A stretch of DNA of 64,000 bases, taken from assembly GCA_016617855.1 (NCBI GenBank), contig JAECUM010009720.1, positions 1 to 64,000 on the forward strand, read 5' to 3'. Made by a program: the position numbers and the translations under genes. Shown one piece after another: positions 14,901-29,900 of this stretch; the first letter of the stretch is position 1, and each line of letters opens with the position of its first letter. Under the pieces are notes generated by a model that worked only from the letters and a program-made list of their open reading frames with translations, did no database searches and had not been told where the DNA came from. Source of the stretch: Megalonaias nervosa. Its lineage: Eukaryota > Mollusca > Bivalvia > Unionida > Unionidae.

Positions 14901-17900
14901 ATGACAGACAACAGACCATCCCAGAAGCTCCACTAGTCTATGACCAGTAGAACTACAATAAACAATTGAGGTTTAAGCTGTTGCAATGTGACAAAGCTCA
15001 AAGTCCTGACAAAAATTTCCTAAAATCATCCACATGTGAGAACTATGTATATGTACCATATATACTCACTTATAAGACATGTCCAACTGCAAACTGCTCA
15101 GACACAGATCTGCCATCACATAATGTGCTGGCAGATCTGGGTCTATGCAGTTTGTTAGGAGTAATCAGTATAAATAATACCATGGACCATGATCTGCAGG
15201 TACATTATGCTACAGTAGATCACGATTATTGTTCTTTGCAGTTTGATTCAAATTATATGTGACTATATACAGTACTATAAATATTTTTGTTCTGTGAAGA
15301 GTGATTAAACAAAGGTTAGGGGGAGGGGCTTAATTTTGCAGACATCATAAAATACAGGATATGTCAAGAACCTGAATATAATAATACTGAGTCAATGTGG
15401 CTTGATTGATTTCCTCCATAAAAAATTATATTTCTTATGTTTAACATTCAGACCTCCTGAACATGAAATTTCTGCCACTTGAATTAGTCATCCTGACATG
15501 AAGATAAATGAGTGATTGTGACCAAGTTCCAAAGACATGGCTGTCATTTTTTCCTCTTCATTGTCTCCATAAACTTGTCACTGCATGACAAGAGTCAACC
15601 AGTGTACACATTAACTGCCTCACTAATCACACACCCACAACACAGGCCAGAAATGTATATAATTATACATGTTCAATTTCACTCAATTAGTGACCATTAT
15701 CTTATCAGCTGCTGAAGAATGACTGGTTCAGTAACAATTTCAGCAACGTTTGTGCTGAAAATAGAATTTTGATGAAACTTTGTTCTAACAGGACTTAAAC
15801 ACAAAACCATTCCATATGATGTCCATAAATTGCAATAATCCTAATGATGCATTGGGTTTGTGGTACCATCTTTATAAATAAAACTGCCGACACAAGTTCC
15901 TGTGACTAAATGGATGGTCAAGAGAATCAGACTAATATGGTGTAAATAGTACTAAGTGAATATTTGTATCACTACAAAAATGAAAAAATGTTATAGAAGA
16001 ATATCACTATATAGCTTATTCAAACTTAGCAAATGTATTTTGTAATACAAAAATCCAGAAACACACTGACTGGTATCTTATTTACTGCCCTTAATGATGT
16101 TGTTGTGTTTGAATTATCAGTTTACATCAGTGGTAACCAATCTTCTCCAATACTTCATGTATGTCCATCCCATGTTTAACATTCCTGTAAATAAGGAGTA
16201 TGTAGATAACTGAAATTTAAACCACTGTCTTATTTCAACCAGTCTGACCTTTGACCTACTGACACCAAAATTGATAGGATTTTTCTTACCACAATAGTAA
16301 CCTGTCCACAAAGTTCAATGGTCCAATTGTGTGAAGCAGAACTAATGTTATTGTGCAGAAAATTATTTTCTTCCTTCTGTTTTGGCTTCTGACATTTTAA
16401 CCCTAACTCAATAGGTTTCTTCACTGCCCCAAGGGCAAGTCATTCAAAATGATTGCTCCATGTATGTTATGTCGAACTAATGTTATTGTTTTTGTGACAG
16501 TGACTTTGACCAACAACTTTCGACCCCAAAATGGACAGGCTTCTTCCCTTCTCCAAGTGCAAGCCATCCTCAAAGTTTCATAACTTCAAATGTTGAAGAG
16601 CTAAATTAATTGTGATGAAATTCATTCCCTTCTTTCAGTCATAGTGACCTCGATATTTTATCTTGTCAGCTCAAAACTAACAGTTCTTCCTTACCCCAAA
16701 TACAGGCTATCCACAAAATTTAAAAACTGTAGATGGTGGAGACCTTGAACTATTATGCAAAAACCATTTTTCTTCTTTCAGGCAATGACCTTGACATTTT
16801 GAGCTTTTAACCACAAAATCCACTGTTCTTCCATACCCCATGTGCAGATGGTGGACAACTTACGATGTTAATGTGCAGAGATAAAATTTATAACAGATAG
16901 ATATACTGATAGACAAGTTCACAAAATCTTAACATACTTCTAATATCTTCAACCTAAAGGTGTTTACAGAAATATTGTCATCAATAGCCAGTTGTTGCTT
17001 TCCCACTAACCAAAATAATAAATTAAAGCATAAACACAGGTCTCTTTCCTAACCAGTCAAAACATTCTTAAGTTCCTCCCATTCATAAAGAGAGATCAAA
17101 AATGAACTAAATAAAATTAGAGTACCTAATGACACTGAAATGCTTGTAACTATCCCAATTATATGTTCATCTATGAAGCCATAATCTACTTCATAAATGA
17201 CGATATGGATTTCAATGGAAGCACTTTTGCCATTCCATAGTTACTAAGTGACCAGTGATTAAAAGAAATGGATATGGCTAAAATTTATTGTGTTATATTT
17301 AAGGACTTGAGGAAAGTTTCATTTAGCAAAATGATAAAATATCACTTCATAAAATCGAAAGCTACAAATTTTCTTAAGTTCATTAACATGGTTTGCATCT
17401 TATTTAAAACAAATGAAACAGAAAGTAAAGATTGGCAGAACATATTCCATATTCCTGTATCATACACCAAGGGTCAGTGCTGGGACCACTTCTAAATATA
17501 TATATAGATAAAGATATAGATATAGATATGAGAGAAAGATAAGGATTCTCAAGCCAACTTATATGCTGATGATTCCACTCTTTCAACCAAGATTTCTTAC
17601 AAGTTGAAAACTGGTGTTATGAAAATTGTCATTACAAAAATGATAAAAAGCTATGATCTTAGGAATTAGAACTGGTTACATTATCTGACAGATGTGTATT
17701 TTAAAGTGTTTGGTGACAAACTAGAAAATGTCAGAAAATTACAAGCAATCTTCACTGATGAAAATCTATTGTGGAATAAGCAGGTTCATTATGTGCATGG
17801 TAAGCTATCATTTAGGTTATGTTTACTCTGAAGAATAAAGAATTATTCATCTCTTCCAGCAAAGGAATAGACCCTTTTCACAATCTCATATAAGAGTTGT

Positions 17901-20900
17901 CTCCCATGAATCAATTGCATTGAGCATCAGGCTTAATATATAAATGTCACATCGCAGGTTTCTCTAAACTATTTGAATGCATTAAACTTGACATGATCAT
18001 TAATTTAGTTCACATCTCTCTCTCCGTCTCTCTTTCATAAATGTATTTAACAATTTAACAACAATGAACTTCTACATGAACATACAAAGAATCTATGCAA
18101 GTCACTCCATCATTACTTATTTATTCATTTGTTTGTTTATTTATTTACTGCAAGTAAAATATTATTTATAATGTAGATACATGTATGCAGTTCATATATA
18201 CACCATGTATTTTATTTTGTTTATATTTTTCATAGGATTACTTTTTACAACAGTTAAGCTGGAGGGTGGGTCCACAACCATCTACACAAAATATTGTGAG
18301 CAACAAAGAAAATCATTCTGAATTCTTCTTGATTGCTTGAAGCTATCACTTTTCCTTTCAAAGAATCATATTTCCTTATCCTTTGTTTTAAAGCCCAAGC
18401 CTTTTTCATCACATTTCAACATTCTTCCAATCTAAAGTTTGTTTGGAAGGAAACAATTTGTTAAAAAGGCTATCTGACATAAACCATTCTTTGAAATAAT
18501 CAAGATGTTAGGTTTAAATGACGCTCAAACATTCAGTTTAGATTAAGAGGTGCATCCTTAATTCAGTCACCAAGTCACTCGCAATTCCCTTCTTTTTTGG
18601 CAGTGCCCCAAAAGTAGTGATGTGATCCAGTCGACAAATTCCATTAGTAACTAATCTATAAACATTAACATTCACATGTGGTGGACATATTGATTCGAGA
18701 GGGAATGTAGAGAGACAGGCAAGCTTTCTAAAGTGGATCTGAGAAGAAAAAAGTGTGCATTAGATAAAAAAAAAATACTAGGCCAAGTACTGCATCATAT
18801 CAAATGCAAAATAAAAATTGCGTTTCACATAATGATCACCTACCATGTCCAACAGAGTATGGTGTTGGCTTCTTGTATTTACAACAGTGACATCATCAAA
18901 TTGTGTTCCAGCTTTTGACTGAAATCAGTTAACCGACGAATGTTTCCAATCAACACTGGATTAATTTGTACTCATGTGAAAATGGCATTGTTTCTCAAAT
19001 TGTGGTTTCAAACTTATTCTATTGCCTCCAAAAGTGTCCAAGTAAGATGCTCTTACAACTTGGTAATATCCTTTCCAACCCCCCTGTCCCACAATAATAA
19101 ACAATAATAACATGAAGAACAGAAGATTAATATTACAAATTAGTCAATATAAGAAACATAGGGAGACACAGACCACAGCCATACATGTATGAGAACAAAG
19201 TCATCACAATCTTATTCAACTCAATATACTTACAAACAATAAAGATTAAACATGGGACATGGATTAAATAAATAGCACAATGGATAAGTTAAAAAGCATA
19301 AGAAGAAAATAATATGAAATAAGTTTTAAAATAAAAGAAATTACACACTGCCTTAGCTTATTACACTACCTTGTTATTCATTTGGTTCTGAATGTATTAA
19401 TCTACAGCTGTCAGTTTCTTTGAAATTGTTTTGAAATATTGTGAAATTAACTTATTTCTTTATTCCATAGCTGAATTCCTTAATGAATTCAAAGAAAATC
19501 TAAATTCTTGCGGCAAATGGAACTGATTTATTTTCTTCAGGAATACATTCCCAAGACTTCTCTCTAACATGTCAAACAGCTAATGAAAGTTACACTGAGC
19601 AAATAATGTTTATTTAATCAACCTTTAAAGATAATTAATTACAAGTAATTTAATTTTATAAAATCCAACATATTTGCTTGAATGATGCCGGTCACACTCA
19701 CCTGAGTTGCTGATCTTGTAGATGGAATCAAGAATATAATATTTAAATCTATTTATCCTCAGACCCTTTTGGACTATTTTTATTTTTCATTTAATTCTAG
19801 GATTTCTTTCAATTCTAACCATTCTTGTCCAAAAGCAGAGCTGAGTAGGCTGTTAGGTTATGACAGTCCTTGAGAACCATTCATGTCCAAAAGCAGAGCC
19901 AAGTAGGCTGTTAGGCTGTGACAGTCTTTTTGGACCATTCATTTCCAAAAGCAGAGCTGAGTAGGCTGTTAGAGACTTACAGTCCACCAGTGTCTTCAGT
20001 GCACATCTTGAGGCGGACATATTAGCCTCTCTTTTGATCAATGACATAATGCAATCTCCTGAGTAACATTGAATAATAACAACTGCAAACATATGTAATG
20101 TCTTTATTCCTTCCACTGTATCTCCTTCAAATCATTCATACTTCAGAAATCGCCAGTGAAACTGCATGTTTGATACCAAGTTAAGCTTGAGTAGGGCCAA
20201 ATGCCCTGATCACATAGCAAGTTCTTTTGATAATGTGCATATGTAAAAAGCTAAGAATACAAAACTGACATCACCTGCCATTTGAGGGATTTGGTGACTG
20301 GAGTGAATATAGTCTCTACTATTAAGAGACAAATTAAATCTTTATATTCAATGGCTGCACATCCTATTTCCACACCAAAATGCTTGCATTCAGATCTTGA
20401 ATGAAGAGAACAGGCTCTTTATATAATCATGTTTGAAAAACCCACTTGTAACAATAAGGATTTACAACAATTATGATGTTTAAGAAGGATAACAAACAAC
20501 ACACAATTCATTCTTCATAATCTCAATCTAGTTTTTATGTGCGAGCCACTTCTATTTCAATACCTTTACTATTTGTACCTCTAAGGAAATGAAGGTTAGT
20601 GTACTGGAGTTGTTAAACTGCTCCTGCCTATATGTCTGCATCAAGGCTAAGGATGCGCATTGTCATAATATTGTCAAGGCTAATTGTACTCATTATCATA
20701 ATATTGTCCAGGCTAAGGTGATGCATTATCCTAATACTGTCATGGCTAAGGTATGCATTGTCATAATATTGTCAAGACTAAGATTACACATCATCATAAT
20801 ATTGTCAAGGCTAATGGTATGCATTGTCATAATATTGTCAAGACTATGGGTATGCATTGTCATAATATTGTCAAGTCGAAGGGTATGCATTCTCATAATA

Positions 20901-23900
20901 CTGTCAAGACTAAGGGTACGCATTGTCATAATATTGTCCAGATTAAGGTTACATATTATCATAATATTGTCAAGACTAATGGTATGCATTGTCATAATAT
21001 TGTCAAGACTATGGGTACACATTGTGATAATATTGTCAAGACTAAGGGTATGCATTGTGATAATATTGTCAAGACTAAGGGTACACATTGTCATAATATT
21101 TTCAACACTAAGGTTACACATTATCATAATATTGTCATGGCTAATGGTATGCACTGTCATTAATATTGTTGAGGCTACGGTATGCATTGTCATAATATTC
21201 TGAAGGCATAGGTATGCATTGTCACAATATTCTGAAGGCAAAGGTATGCATTGTCATCATATTGTCAAGGTTAAGGGTATGGACTGTCAATATTGGCAAG
21301 GCTAAGGGTATGCACTCTCATAATACTGTCAAGACTAAGGGTTTGCATTTTCCATAATATTGTCAAGTCTAAGCGTATGCATTGTTATAATATTGTCAAG
21401 GCTAAGGGTATGCATTGCCATTATATTTTCAAGGCTAATGGTATGCATTATCATAATATTGTTGAGGCTAAGGATATGCACTGTCATAGTATTTTCAAGG
21501 CAAAGGTATGTATTGTCATCATATTGACAAGGCTAAGGGTATCGATTGCCAATATTGTCAAGGCTAAGGGCACGCATTGTCATAATATTGTCAACACTAA
21601 GGGTATGCATTGTCATAATATTGTCAAGACTAAGGTTATGCATTGCCATAATATTGTCAAGATTAAGGGTATGCATGGTCATAATATTGTATAGGCTAAG
21701 AATAGGCATTGTCATAATATTGTCAAGACTAAGGGTATGCATTGCCATAATATTGTCAAGATTAAGGGTATGCATGGTCATAATATTGTATAGGCTAAGA
21801 ATAGGCATTGTCATAATATTGTCAAGACTAAGGGTATGCATTGTCATGACAGCATTCATCTGCTTAGCATTCAGCATATAAACATTCAACAATGAAGTCT
21901 GAGTAACAGTTTCATACAAGACACATACATTGCATTGTATAATCATGTTTCTGTTACTCGAGAAGTTTCAATGGCATGAAATCATTAAACTTTCACAGAT
22001 GTCTCTCTAAAGTGGTATTCTTGACTTGTGAAAGATAATGGTCATGAATAATTCAGGAATAATGTGTATGGTAAAAGAATTTGATAAATGTGACAGCGCT
22101 TTCCAAACAGCTTTCCAACTTTCCCATCAAAGATAACATTTATTTTATCAACCTTACCCCTCTTTTATATACTGTCTGGTTACACATTTCTCCTCTGCTG
22201 TCTTCATGCTCTTGATACAGATGTGACGTTTTGGACACTCCCGTTTGCAATCTGTGAATAGAGAGAATATATTTAATTCTGTCATTGATGATCCATTTTC
22301 TGGTGCATGTTGCACAGATCAGATACAAATTTATGATGGGAAGCTCAAACATTATATTGCTTGCCTACATATATCTTTACATACCATATATACTTATAAA
22401 ACCATCCCAACTGCAAACTGCACAGACCCAGATCTGCCACTGCATAATGCTCCAGCAGATCTGGGTCTGTGCAGATTGTTAGGAGTAATCAGTAGAACAA
22501 ACAACATAGACCCTGATCTGAAGGTGCATTTGTTGTTTGCAGTTTGACTCAACTTCTAAGTGAGTACATATGGTAGTTCACATAATATAGTCCAAGTGCA
22601 GGTTTCCTCATATCAACCAAATTCATTTTTCATTGTCTAAACAATTACTAAGCAAACTGTTAAGAGCAATATTTTAATGTATAAAAGCCACAGCTATTAT
22701 CACAAAGCCTGCCTTAGTGGACAATTCTATAAAATGGTCACCTGCTCACAAAGAACAAAAATTTAACTATGGATCCAAGGTATTCATTTGCTTATTATTT
22801 TTAATCTCTTCATAAGGAAATCTGCTTATAAAGGACAAATACTTTTGGTTCTTTTAGTGTCCTTTAAATGGAGGTTCAATAAAATGGTAAAACATCAATT
22901 CTAAGGAACACTGCTTATAACAGCAAATGGTTACTGGTATTAAAGAGATTCTAAATGCAACAAAATGAACTGGACCAATACCTACATTGTTCCCTTCCAC
23001 CTCAATTACACCCCTATTGAAAAATATGCTTAGAGCAGGCAATAAAATTAAATGTCATTTGAACAAGTTTCAAAGTCACCTAACAACCAAAAAATTTTTA
23101 ACTCATGTGAAATAATTGGTTTGCACAAAGTTTTAAAGCCATTTGAAAACACTTTTAAATTACACCTGAATGACTTTATAAAGTTGTGTTGAATTATATT
23201 AAAACAATATTTTTTAAAAGAATTAAGAACAAGTTTTAAATAATTTAAGTTCTTTAAATGACTTTTAAATGCGTCTGCACTTAAACCAAGTTAAAAACTT
23301 GTTCAAACAAAATAATTTCATTCAAATGGAATTTCAAGTTGTATAAACAAGTTACAAACTCATTCAAATACATAACAAATTTGATATAAAAAACCAATTT
23401 AGTTCAAATAAGATTAACCATAATTTCTTCTGAACACGTAAAGAAAATAACTTTGTCCAAATCAGATGAGAAATATGACCTTCAGAAGAGTAATAAGATC
23501 AGCCAATCAGATTCAAGGTCACCTAATTAGAATGAGTGGATCTCACTCTCTGTCGAACACATCCAAGAGTCTAATGAGACTTGCATATGAATATGTTCTA
23601 AGTTTAATGAAACCAGATCAGAAATAGGTTCTTTAATCGGTACAGGATAACCTCATGAATACAAGCTGATCTCATTCATTGTTGAATTCATCCATGATCT
23701 TAATCACATAAGAGTATATACCAAGTTTTATCGAAATATCATCACAAATAAGGCCCCAAGATTGGTACCAGGATCAGCCAATCAGATGCAAAATAACCTC
23801 ATTAATATGCATAGATCTTGCTCACTGTTGACTTTATTCAATATCTTGATGATATATAGAGGATATTTACTATTTTTTTTATATATTTGGAAGTATTTCA

Positions 23901-26900
23901 CAAATGAAGTTGAAACGGTATTGTCATGTATGGCATATGGGTGCTCAAAAAATTTAGATTTCTTTTTACCACATATATATACTCTCGTACTCCTACAACC
24001 CACACAAACCCAGATCTACCGGTACATTAGGTGACAGCAGATCTATGTCTGTGCAGTTTGCAGTTGAACCTGTCTTATAATCAAATATGTATGGTATTAT
24101 ATATTTTTTTAAAACCAAAAACTGTAGATTTGCATGGATTATTTTAATTTTGTGCTAATAATTTTAACAGCTGCATTAACAGGGCCTGAAAATTTTGCCT
24201 TTGACTCCTTAGTCCATGACCAGTAGGACCCTTTACTACCCAGGGCCACATAAGCCAAGGACAACTCCAACAGCCAAGCCTGACATGCAAATATTTACTA
24301 CAGTGTCCTACATCAATGAAAGACTGAAGAAATATCAATATCACTGCAAACTGAAAATTCTGACAACTTTGCATTAGTGCATTCAGGGAACAAACTATAG
24401 ATGTACAGCTGTGACTGATGTTGTCATTTTGTCCCAAATCTAGACCATTCTTTTGCCAAATCTTGCAAGCTAACTCCAGGTTTAATCGCCCAATATGTGT
24501 TGTTGAAAAGACATTTAAATCTTTTCTTCTGATCTGCACTCAACTTTGTAAATGCTTGAGCAATAAGGGTCTTGATTATTTGGGGGAGGGGGTAAGTTTG
24601 ATTCACTAACAGTACCTATCTGGTGCAACTAATAATGCTTGTTTCATGTGAGTAAAGTTTTAAAATTGGATGTGCCTTTGAATAAGGTTCTAAACGTTTT
24701 GCTGACTCAGGGTATGCTGTACATTCTGAACAAAACACTTAAGCAATATGTTTTCATCATACTCAACCTGACATGACCAAGCCTTCTTTGGCCATCCTTT
24801 TTCCAGTGATCCTGGAAGCAGACAAATTCCCTTTCTTCGATTCCTGATCCCCTGCCAGTAAATCCGTATTTATTAATATAAAACAAACTCATTCATCCAT
24901 CTATAACATAACAGCAAGCCCATACTGTCAATGCGTAGTTTAAGCTATCATTGAGAGAAGACATATTTGATTGGTGAAGATCAAGCACAGACTGTCGATC
25001 TGTGCGTTGCATGCTAAATCTGCTGATTTCCACCAACATATTACATCACCAGTCTCTCACAATCAATCAAGTTCCATTCATATCTGTGTAATTTTATGAC
25101 CCCTTTTGCATGATTTAATGAGTAAAAGAATTTGGAATGTCTCTTATTATGGTGAGACATTTGACCAGTGACTGAATGTGCTGAAGGGATAAATAAAATT
25201 AGCACTGAATCAGTGAGGGTGCAAATTTGAAACCAAACAAGTTTGTCATCTTGATCAAACTTTAATTTTTATTAATAGAAGAGCAGTGGGTGTGGTCAAT
25301 AGTTTTCCTTTTTCACCAAGAAAAACAAGTGCATGTGACCATGCCAGTTGTTTTGCATTAGCATTAAGTACAATGTGATGGATATTGTTGGATATCCATT
25401 CCCACTCCCACAACTGGACTTGTTCTTAACGACATTTTCCTTGTATGGGGAAACTGCAATATTTCTTCTGTTTTGAAGGTGATGTCTTCCGAGATAAAGT
25501 GAAGACATGAACTTGGTAACAAGACGTTTTTAAAGCATTCATGCAGTGCAAAACAAAGGGTGTGGTTGCCAAGGTGAGTCATGCATCTGATTAAATGGAG
25601 CAACCTTAAATGACCTAAAAGACTGACTTAATATCACTGACAATTAACACACAGTCTGTCTGAAAGAATTCTTGTCTGGTCAGGTCATGGATAAGAATGG
25701 CATATAATGGATGTCTATGTCTTTAATCTGCATACTAGAAATACAACCAATATGTCAGCAGACATAAAAGGGCACCATCTAAAGATGGAAAGACCAAGCT
25801 GATATGTGCACTGATAATGTATTATATCGTGAGCTATATATCATAAATCATATCGATACAGAGCATAGGTGTATTCCTCCTCTCCAACAATATCTTGTCA
25901 TGTAAGTTCAGTCACTGACAGTTTCCTTGATTCAAGGATACATGTACTTGGTCTATGTTTTGTTGTTTGGAGTTTGTTTCCAGGCATTTCTTGATGTCAC
26001 TTCACTAGAGTACAGTAGCAAGTCTACAGCTAATTATGGAAACACAGGTTTGAATAACATACATAATGGCAGATATTTTTCATAAATGGCAATAAATGTG
26101 GTATCTTCACTGTGGCATTAAAATTTTTCTCATGCTGACACATTTCAGTATATCACCATGATATATATAATAAAAGCATATATTCCAAGTTTTATCACAA
26201 TCTGATAGAAACACAGCCTATAGAGTGGTAAGAAGCTCAGCCAATCAGATGCAAGATTAGCACATTAATATGCATTCCATGCATTATCAAACCCATTCAA
26301 GATACTAATTATATAGGCCCATTTTTCAACTTGGATTAATGAGATCAGAAACATGGCTCCAGGAAGAGTAGCAAGCTTAGCTAATCAGATGCAAGAGCAT
26401 GTGTGGATCTTGCTCATTATCAGACTCATCCGAGATATGAATAGTTTAAACATACCCAATATATTCAAAGTTTGATCAAACCTGTATCTGATATACAGAA
26501 ACCAGTGTTGTCACAAGCTCAGGCAATCTGATGCAAGGTCATCTCTGTAATATGTATGAATCTTGCTCAGTTTTGGATTTGTCCAAAATTTTGATTATGT
26601 AAACCCATATTACAGGTTTGACCAAAACTGGATCAGCAATATGGACTATAAGAGTGGTAACAAGAAATTCTTGATGGATCAGCAATACTCAACAGATGAA
26701 ACACTGGACACAAGGCCATACCTTGAGTTCAATGGACTTAGTCAAGTGAGCTAAAAATGTTTTATCAATACAAAAGTTAGGTAATCAATGATGTAGGAAG
26801 ACATTTTACTGCAAAGAAAATTAAATACTTTCATTGAATTTAGAACAAAAATTTGCTCAATTTCAATTATTTGGGCTTCATGTAAAAAAAAAACCAATAA

Positions 26901-29900
26901 CTATATGTTTTTGTAACTACAGTTTGTTATTGTTATTGTTTGTGTGCATTTAGTATTTCGGTGTTACATATTCAGTACAGTGATGTCCAATGTCAATATA
27001 CATGTTGTTATGTTGCATGTATGTTGAGTGAGTAGTATGCGAGTTGCTTGCATTACATGTGCCTAACATGCAACCACCGATTACATTGAGTTCCCTGTTT
27101 CATTGTTCACTTCTCCAACGACTTTCCAGGAGTCAACTTCAACATTTCTGGGTACAATAAGTTACTCAATACTTTGTAAATGGTATCAAAGAAAATAACT
27201 ATTGCAAATCAGAATACTACATGGTGTTGGTGACTTTTTAGCAATTAGATTGCGACAGTTTTATAATAATTCCACTCCTTATCATGTTGTGAATTGTCCA
27301 TGTGTGATAGATTCGTTTCCTTTTAATTATTTATATATTTCATGTGTATATATTGTAGGTCGTCATCTTCTTCTGGTGATTCATTTAGTCGTCATCACAT
27401 CTGATTAAATTCCACAAACCCACGGAGGCATAACGTTATTTCCCTCATATACCCGCTAGAGGTATTACATTCTTGACTAATCAGGGTAAGAAATTCCTTT
27501 CAGTTCTAACAACTGCTATGTAATGACATACTGTAATATTGCATTAGACTGTCATTCCACAAATGTGTCGTGGCTGTGGTGAATGCTTGCAACAGTTTTA
27601 AAGTTTGCCCAGTGCACAACATAGGTTGATAATCAGACTCATAACCCATAGTTCACAGCTCACAGGTCCGATACCTACTCAGACAAACCCTGATCAGCAG
27701 CCAAGGGAAATAATGTTAATATTTCTTTCTAGCTTTTACTTTGATTCAACTACCTTCTGACATAGCTGCATTTTCTTTGTACAGTGTATCATATTTGTCT
27801 CATTTGTAGTATTGTATATTGAGTATTCATTCTGTAATGTCTCTGTTGAGCATCACTTTGGTTTTGTCAAAATTAATGACCATTTAATTATGTTTATACC
27901 ATCTAGAGGGTTTTACAAGACCATTATGTAAGTTTCTTTTGACAGTAGTTTTAGATGAGCTAATATCATATAAGGAGGTGTCATGAGCATAGAGATCAGT
28001 TTCAATATATGTTATATATTATATAAACATAATAGTAGTGGCCCTAAAACAGCTCCTTGAGATACTCCACCTGTCACAAGTTTTTAATGATCCTCTATAT
28101 AAAGGACACATGCCCAGCAAGAATACAATCTGTCATCTCTTCAGGGGGTAGACAATTCAAATTCTGACCCACTCGGCCTAGCAAGGATTATGCAGGAAAA
28201 AATGGTCTAAAAATCAGTGTTTTTCTCTTTTCTCTTTGTTAAAAATGGACACTTACATGAAATTACAATAGCCAAACAATGATTTGTATTCATTCAGTCA
28301 AGCAGGGTAAAGATTGTTGTCCCATTTCCTAATAGTCCATTATAGGCATTGCTTCACAATAAAGGGGGTTAGGGGGGCTGAGAAGTACAGTTGAACAATA
28401 CAAACCATAACAATCTGCTTCATATTTCTACAATGTATATGCATTTGTATAGAATGCACACACAACAGTATGACTAACAGACTGGTCACCCATATTTCTT
28501 CCAATATAATATACCAGTTGATCAGGGTCTAGGCTGCTTGCAGGTGATTGTGGGTTGTAAAGGGGGGGGGGGGGACATGACAGTGTCATTATTAAACCTT
28601 ATTCACTATATACAAATGATTTTAGGTTTTTCCTTCCTAAAAGTCTCCTGTACATCTTATTTACACTGTCAACATCATGTAACACTATGAATAATTAGCA
28701 GGTTTTTACAACATAATTGTCTCTTTATTTTGACTTTTTACTTGTGACATTTTCCTCTCAAAGACAAAAACAGATAAATGATAAGAGTGCTTCCTCTATG
28801 CACTGCAAATTCTAAATGTATATAACTGCTGAACCATGGCAACTATCCAAGCCTGTGCAGCCATCAAATGCCTTTTCTCTTTGCCAGAAATAGCTAATTA
28901 GATATATGGAGTATATTACAAATATTGTAATTTACTGCTGTGTAGTGCATACTGCTTCAAACATAAGGTGCACAAGTAATTTACATCCATCTCCCAGCAC
29001 AGATATCTTGCATGCTTTGAGCCAAAACAGATGCACTAAATGTGTGCAAGCAGGTATTTCAACAATTCACAGAGAAATTCAGCATCATTGTTGTTTATTA
29101 TCTGCATTATCTAGCTTGCTTTTGGTGAGCTTTTTATCTCCAATGTATATCCGTATGTTTGTCTGTATCTACATCCCTTAAACCCACAGGTTCATTGCTT
29201 ATATGAAAACTATGTGCACAGGGAAAGAAAATGTTTGTGTGCAAATTCAACAGGCCCACCTTTGCAAGTCTCGAAGAGTTATTACACAATAATTGCCTGA
29301 TTTTAAAAAGGATAATTTGAGACCTACCTACTTCTCACCCAACCCTATTCAAGGACATTGTCCTATAACAAAATCTTGTGGCATATCTATATGCGACTTT
29401 CAACTATCAAAGTATTTAAAAAATTTAGTAACAAAATATTTGAAACAATTGCCATTATAATTTAAAATTTTTCATATTTGACCTCAATAAGGGAACATCA
29501 TCTCAAGAGAGTTACAAAATTATATCCCTCTTGCACATGATTTCCACATAATTAACTAGAATATTCGTAGAGTACTGAATATACATGTACAAGTCGAATC
29601 CAACTGGAAACAACATAGACCATGATAAGTCATCACATACATGTAATGTGCTGTAAGATCTGGATCCATGAAGCTTGTTCTTGTGAATACTCCTACCAAG
29701 CTACACACAATGTTATCTACTGGCAGGTGTGGGTCTATGTTGTGTTTTCTACTGATCTGACCTAACAAATGGCATAGACCCAAATCTGAGGGCACATTAT
29801 GCAATGGTAGATCTCAGTCTATGCCATTTGCAGCTGGATCCAACTTTTACAGGAGTATATGAGGTTCCAGTAAACTTAATATGAAAAAAGGTCAGACCTG

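Noticed and set aside
20640..21852. Regular 33-bp repeats that might look like a CRISPR array
   Set aside because: Units are contiguous with no unique spacers, and the genome is eukaryotic.
20589..21946. Several 110-200 codon ORFs on both strands over the 33-bp minisatellite
   Set aside because: Open frames follow from the 33-bp period in all frames; no start context, domain or splice support.
24144..24606. Two overlapping minus-strand ORFs of 60-131 codons
   Set aside because: Charged composition hints at an old gene or transposase, but no motif is recognisable.
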